Below are positions 59,401 to 64,000 of a stretch of 64,000 nt of DNA, in pieces. The notes beneath the pieces were generated by a model. It was given only the letters and a program-made list of their open reading frames with translations. It was not told where the DNA came from and did no database searches. The position numbers were made by a program, and so were the translations under genes. This stretch comes from Echinococcus granulosus. Taxonomy: Eukaryota > Platyhelminthes > Cestoda > Cyclophyllidea > Taeniidae. Positions within the stretch are counted from its first letter, which is position 1. The number at the start of each line of letters is the position of its first letter. The DNA is taken from NCBI RefSeq assembly GCF_000524195.1, contig NW_020170502.1, positions 11,543 to 75,542 of the forward strand, read 5' to 3'.

Positions 59401-62400
59401 ACCACAGCTAGGCGCTCTCGACATTGCAGGAAAAGCTCTTCCAGTGAAAAACTTCTACTCACAAAGAAATCTGTCTTTTAAAATGCAGTATACGTCCAGA
59501 ATATTAACTCTCTGAGGCTATATAAAGGATAAGATTTTTTCCTAATTATTTTGCTATATTTCCGTAAAAGTATTGTTGAGAGGGATGATTGGATTGCATT
59601 AAGAGATGTTAATTCCCACAAAAAAAAGGTGAAAAATCGGAGCGTTTACAATAAGTTTTAAGGATTTTATTTGTAATCTAAATGAGATTAAAGGCCTTAA
59701 GTTAATTCTTGGAAGTTAGCCAAATTAAGTTAACTGGAGAATAAATATTCTGATAAGTGAAGTTAAGTTGAGGAGTCGCTGCAGCTAAGGTGAAATTACC
59801 TAACTGAAGGAAAGTGTTCGTAGGAAATATACGACATGTGTGGGAGATCTTTGTTTTACCTTAGCCATTCATAATAGGCAGTCCTTTTTTAAACCGTCGA
59901 AATTGTCGGCCATACTGGTGAAAGATTCAATTTTGCTCTTTAAGGCTTTTGTTTTTCTTATACAAGGAGGGATAGAGAGGAGCAATAGGCCTGTACAACC
60001 GCCTAAGATGCTTCAATCCACCACGGAGACTTGTTAATCAATTAGCTGGTCTACATCCAGACAATGAAGTTGGTTGTCAAGTCCTGGGTCGGATCGAGGG
60101 CTCATTCCCACACAGAGCTTGAGCATTTGGAAATTAAATGTCACAAGCACTTCCTGGGTGGGTTCCATGTTTAGGGGTTGGTTAAAAGTCTACTGATTAG
60201 CGGCACTCACTGCAGCAATAACTCATTAATGTTAAGATACAAGAAGCTGTGATGCCAAACTGCCACTTGAAAGAAACTAAATTCTACAAACGAATGCACC
60301 AAAAACCAAAACATTTGCCTCATACTTCACCATCCACAATTCATTGTTCTGATTAAAAGAGGCTAGTACCCGAAAGGTGGTGCGGTCTCGGCATTATTCG
60401 GGCCTAATGATAAATCGTTAGCACCCTTTTCTAACAGCCACAACAGGCGCGAGACTAAATGTGCGTTCGTAGTGCAGGGTCTTCTTAATAAAACGCACCA
60501 GCAGGCGCATTAATCATGCTAGGAGGGATACTCTCCGCTTTTTTGTCTAGGATGAAGCCCATAGCCTTTAGCACCACCTCCGAAATTAGCTTTATAAATT
60601 CCACTAGCACCAACACAATGATGCTACAAATCTACTTTAAACAGTGCTTTACCTTTAAATTTAAGCAGTCCCTCCAATTCCATAGGAAAAAAGCCGTCTT
60701 TTGAATAAAAGCAAAAATAATTTTATCCACCGTAGAGAAGTAGGTGATGCAATCTAAGTAGGCAGAAAGTCCTTGCCGTTCCCATAGCACAGGGTATCTG
60801 AATGTGGGTCCCTTATAAACGAAGTTAAATGATTCACAGAGGATATTACTTCGTCATTTCTTGCACACAAAGGACCTAATGGTTGCAGCCCAGCGCACAA
60901 TAATCATGTAACATCGCAAAATTTAATTCTTTCGCACAAAATTTATTAGTTTCTAGACCTGCTTAGATTTTGGGATAAAACACGCCTAGTTTAATAACCC
61001 TGAAGGGAATCCGGAGTAAAATTTACAAGTTTTAGTGAACTTTGATTATTGCAACTTCTTAGTTTATTTGACTGATGTGCATGAAGGCCTTCGTCTGATT
61101 GGACAAACCACATCAAGTTAAAACAACATAACAAGTAATAAATTTTGCGAGTAAACACTTTAATGGCTCATCAGGGACTATTTTACCCAACCCATTTTTC
61201 CCATTAAAATTCGGCACTTTCTTAAAGCCATATAGGTGTGCTACTTCGGCGGCAAGATTGTTATTCTGGCTGTGCAAAAAAAGGAGGAAAACCTGTCACA
61301 TTGACTACGTTTTTAAGAAATCCCAGCTTCCGTTGAGACAAGCCAAAGGAGCAACCGTGTTTGCACACACATACTCCAAGAATTTGCGCTAAATCAGATC
61401 TTACCGCAAATGCTTTAGACTGGAGGAGCTGAGGATAGCGGAAGAGATGGTTAATGGGCTTGATGCATTCCTATTGCAGCCTAATTTACTCAGAAAAATC
61501 CCTCACACCCTGCCTAATGATGTACTTTTTAAGGAGTAAAATGTTGAAGAAGAGAAACTTCACATTATGTGCACTCATTCACAACAAAGAATTAGGAGCG
61601 GTCATCTTCTGTCACCTAACGTCGACCTTAAAGGTGTTTCTTTAGTAGAGTGTTCATATTATACGGGCTGGCTCTCCAGTAACTAACTAACTAACTACAG
61701 ATAAACACCACTTACAGAGGCTTTGGTGGAATTCGATTGTTCATTCTTTGCTGGTGGAGGACGCGGAGGTTTGAGGTCATTTGCAACCACTGCTCCATTT
61801 GCCCTCTCAGATTTTATACTTTCCATCATATCTCGAGCCTTCTTCTCATTTATGGCTTGTGCAATTGTTGTTAATACGGGCTTTGTAGCAACAGATGGGC
61901 ATATTTCTTCCTCAGCTGGTGTGTTCTTAAAAGAAAAATGTTTAGTCAATATTTATCGTCTTCTTTTTGGAAAAATACTGTTAGGAAGACGCAGATGGGC
62001 GGAAATTGTGGTGAAGGCACCCATAAAATGCAACCCCATTGTAATTTCTACCTCGTTTAATTATGTCAGCCGTGGTCGGCAGGGGCTCAGGTAGCATTCA
62101 CAATAAACAAAGAAGGCTTTGCTCTAAGTCGTCTAATCAAACGTCTGCCTGGACCTTAGCAACGCCATAAGTGTGCATTTGGCGTACAAACGACGTTAGG
62201 TACAAGTTGGCGTTCTCCCTCACTTGCTCTAAATGGATTCTACGGAACATTTCGACCGCTACTGACCGCGGAATAGCTGGTAAACAATTGGCATATATCG
62301 CTGGAAGAGAGTCACTTAAACGATTTAGCACTTCTAAATTCGCTCATATTTGTTCTTCCCATTGTAAATGATTTAAAAGAGAGAAAAATGTAACATAAAA

Positions 62401-62675
62401 TGACCCCAATCTGTGATCGTGTCCCTAAAAATCAATTTTATTGTATAATAACTGGTGTCAGCACGGGTTCAAGCGCAAAAGGCAGAGGTCAAGCGCGTGA
62501 TACCACTCACAGGACTTTTTCCGTTTTGTTGTTCAGCTGGAAGATTATCATAGATGTGGGGGGAGCCACCAGCCTCGCCAACTTTATGCAAAGACTCAGT
62601 TGAGGGTGTTGGTGAGGGTGGCATTGCGCTGAGAATGCTGTCGAGTTCCTTGCGTCGACAAGTTGTAGGCGACTC
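53409..62675 (-). CDS. Proline-rich PH-domain protein, partial multi-exon model
   Basis: Probable signalling or cytoskeletal adaptor; family not identified. Exons supported by splice sites and frame (minus order): 62511-62675, 61716-61925, 59088-59240, 58509-58808, 58281-58388 and 57586-57697. Then 56931-57128 (uncertain), 54982-55102, about 54803-54854, 54132-54506, 53409-54035 (stop). The first five exons are all phase 0 and encode Ser/Pro-rich sequence with SH3/WW-type ligands (LKPPRPPPAK, NLPPPPRPSAPP) and HIYDNL. The last exons carry the second half of a PH domain: NELSLPLLGYQIAEE, then IFAFSHSHKLWSMRLEG, similar to the PLLGY strand of FARP and FGD proteins. It is followed by WFKRGTLAGYSSLEVYHD and about 250 further residues of unknown type. 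The 5' end is not found, exons between 57.6 and 55.1 kb are insecure, and two genes cannot be ruled out. Confidence 0.5.
55200..56560 (-). pseudogene. Decayed coding sequence, family unknown
   Basis: A GC-richer block with minus-strand frames that look like protein but are broken by stops and shifts. Pieces include MDCEDKAAK, then a stretch ending LIDSMSFGDR; WLPNTFFNSYFNAVLLIS and SYVSVSSASGLAGQGPD (55821-56027); VVFSRRYYGLEGCYVVLD (55569-55772); and FRVLIEFRGHHYVLVDD (about 55395-55475). They follow each other on one strand, as expected of an unspliced retrocopy or an old transposon. I do not recognise the parent. Some pieces might instead be exons of the surrounding PH-protein gene. Confidence 0.3.
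57821..57842 (+). other. Strong G-quadruplex motif
   Basis: Runs of 6, 5, 3 and 5 guanines separated by single bases (T, T, C). The loops of one base make a very stable quadruplex likely. It lies in an intron of the minus-strand PH gene, so the transcript carries the C-rich strand and the G-rich strand is the non-template partner in the other sense. Confidence 0.7.
62137..62371 (-). pseudogene. Unrecognised coding-like relic in PH-protein intron
   Basis: One minus-strand frame reads LNHLQWEEQI, a TGA, then ANLEVLNRLSDSLPAIYANC, AVEMFRRIHLEQVRENANLY and FVRQMHTYGVAKV to a stop at 62137. The sense continues across the TGA, which suggests a retrocopy fragment. It could also be an alternative last exon entered through the acceptor near 62330. 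No family recognised. Confidence 0.3.
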
Positions 62676-64000
62676 CTGGTGGATACCGGAAATAATTTTA
62701 TAGTGAATGAGGCAGTGCGAGAGAAAGCAACAGTGAGTAAAGAAGCGATAAAAATGAAGTCGCTCACAGGTAAATAGCACCAGCACCAACACACACACGC
62801 ACGTAGATTATGTTCATCAATTTTGAGTGGTTGGTATAGCACACATACCCACATACACTCACATACACACGCAATCACAACCGTAAACTCCGTCTGTGCC
62901 ACGGTGGTGGCAAACCAACTCCAAGAGACGAATGGTGATGACAAAGAAAAGCGGTGACATTAAAGCACTGACTTAATGTTGAAGAGAGTATCACTTTCTT
63001 GATACGGTTGAATCAAAAACCCCCCTTCTTCAGTTAGCATAAGACGACTAACAAGCGATAATTTAAATAAATATCATTCTGGAGCATGTGCCGCCTCCAA
63101 AATGCATTTTCTCACAAATAATCAAGTTGCACACCCATTCTAGGCGAAATTTCCCCACTTAATTATTCTCTGAGTGCCATTTTGATTCCTTTTCGCTAAT
63201 CGACATTCGGCAAAAGGGATGCTTATAACTAATAAGTAGTAGAGATTTTTTCCTGAGGAAAAAATGCAGGTTATGCAAAGTTGACGGTTTACTTTCGACA
63301 GCCGGTCCTGTCTCCCGCACCCAGGGCTGACGCCTCATAAACGATCCTTTCCTACTAAAAATTCCCGTCTTTTTCACTGCCCTCAAAGTTTACTTCAACC
63401 GGATCGGAAGCGGAGGGGATGAATCACGCAGTGTTAAGGTGGCCAAAGTTTCACACTAAAAGGGCACATTTGGTCACACTTTTAATCATCGCCCCATGAA
63501 GTGAAAAGGAGTTAAATACCTCTGCAAAGATAAATTCATTCTGACTTGACTTTCACTTGTGCAGACCAGAAGGCGATCAATCTGTTGGCGAAACTGAATC
63601 TACAGTCAGTGGGTGATAGCAGAGCCCAAAATCCACGCTCTAGATGAGAAATCTACGCTTCAGTGAGCACACCAACTCCATCCCACATGCCAAGTTAGTG
63701 CAGCCTCGGATAGCCCAACAGCATTAATCGTGTTTACGAGGGTACCGACGCCGACAAGCTGAAAGAATTGCGTCCTCTGTTATTTTAACTTCTTCACCCT
63801 CCATTCTCTCTCTCTCACCACAGCTACACTCACATGAGCTCAATCATTGCAAGTCAGTTGTCACAATACGGTCGATGTAGAACAATAGAAAATATGGGAC
63901 TTTGGCCCGTTGTTCAGCACTAGATATCACGCATATCTGCGCAGTAGCTGTAGTTTTCCTGGACACGCACTGAACATTATACATGCCAGATGGGGCGATA
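62676..64000. other. No certain gene; may hold 5' exons of the PH-protein gene
   Basis: The upstream exon(s) and promoter of the minus-strand gene should lie here or beyond the window. One candidate on the minus strand is about 63290-63386 (KKTGIFSRKGSFMRRQPWV, then a GTAAAC donor), too weak to include. A (CA)n-like tract lies near 62785-62875. Confidence 0.35.

Overview
The window looks like nuclear DNA of a flatworm, most likely a cestode of the taeniid type. The genes are intron-rich with animal-type proteins. Several introns are extremely short (34, 40 and 42 bases). Between and inside the genes lie miniature LTR elements of the TRIM kind, (ATCC)n satellites, poly-G runs and old dispersed repeats. 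The species call is an inference; no rRNA or mitochondrial marker is present. A 100-base run of N at 32651-32750 is an assembly gap.

Layout. 1-5.9 kb: no gene seen, one 1.1 kb TRIM-like element. 5.9-6.4 kb (minus): single-exon bHLH factor of the ATOH8/Net type. 6.4-12 kb: non-coding, with copies of an old dispersed repeat. 12.0-17.0 kb (minus): DEAD-box rRNA helicase of the DDX47/Rrp3 type, 7 exons. 18.5-25.9 kb (plus): glutamine-fructose-6-phosphate aminotransferase (GFAT), 14 exons, two of whose introns are GC-AG. 26.1-26.6 kb (minus): a small three-exon gene model that converges on GFAT and diverges from the next gene. 27.0-40.1 kb (plus): Golgi alpha-mannosidase II, 19 exons, about 1,138 residues. 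40.1-46.2 kb: largely non-coding. 46.2-51.1 kb (plus): EndoU/XendoU-family endoribonuclease, 5' end not found, with a second TRIM-like element in its last intron. 53.4-62.7 kb (minus): proline-rich, PH-domain protein, incomplete. 62.7-64 kb: nothing certain.

GFAT makes glucosamine-6-phosphate, which leads to UDP-GlcNAc. Alpha-mannosidase II trims N-glycans after GlcNAc has been added. They are adjacent and co-oriented, but no shared control is visible and the pairing may be chance. The helicase acts in ribosome biogenesis and the EndoU protein in RNA cleavage.

Exon borders were worked out by hand from GT/GC...AG sites, reading frame and remembered family motifs. The summed exon lengths of the helicase, GFAT and mannosidase models are all divisible by three, which supports them. 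I found no clear new molecular system. The most interesting items are the paired TRIM-like elements, the two GC-AG introns in one gene, the micro-introns, and several decayed coding fragments inside introns.
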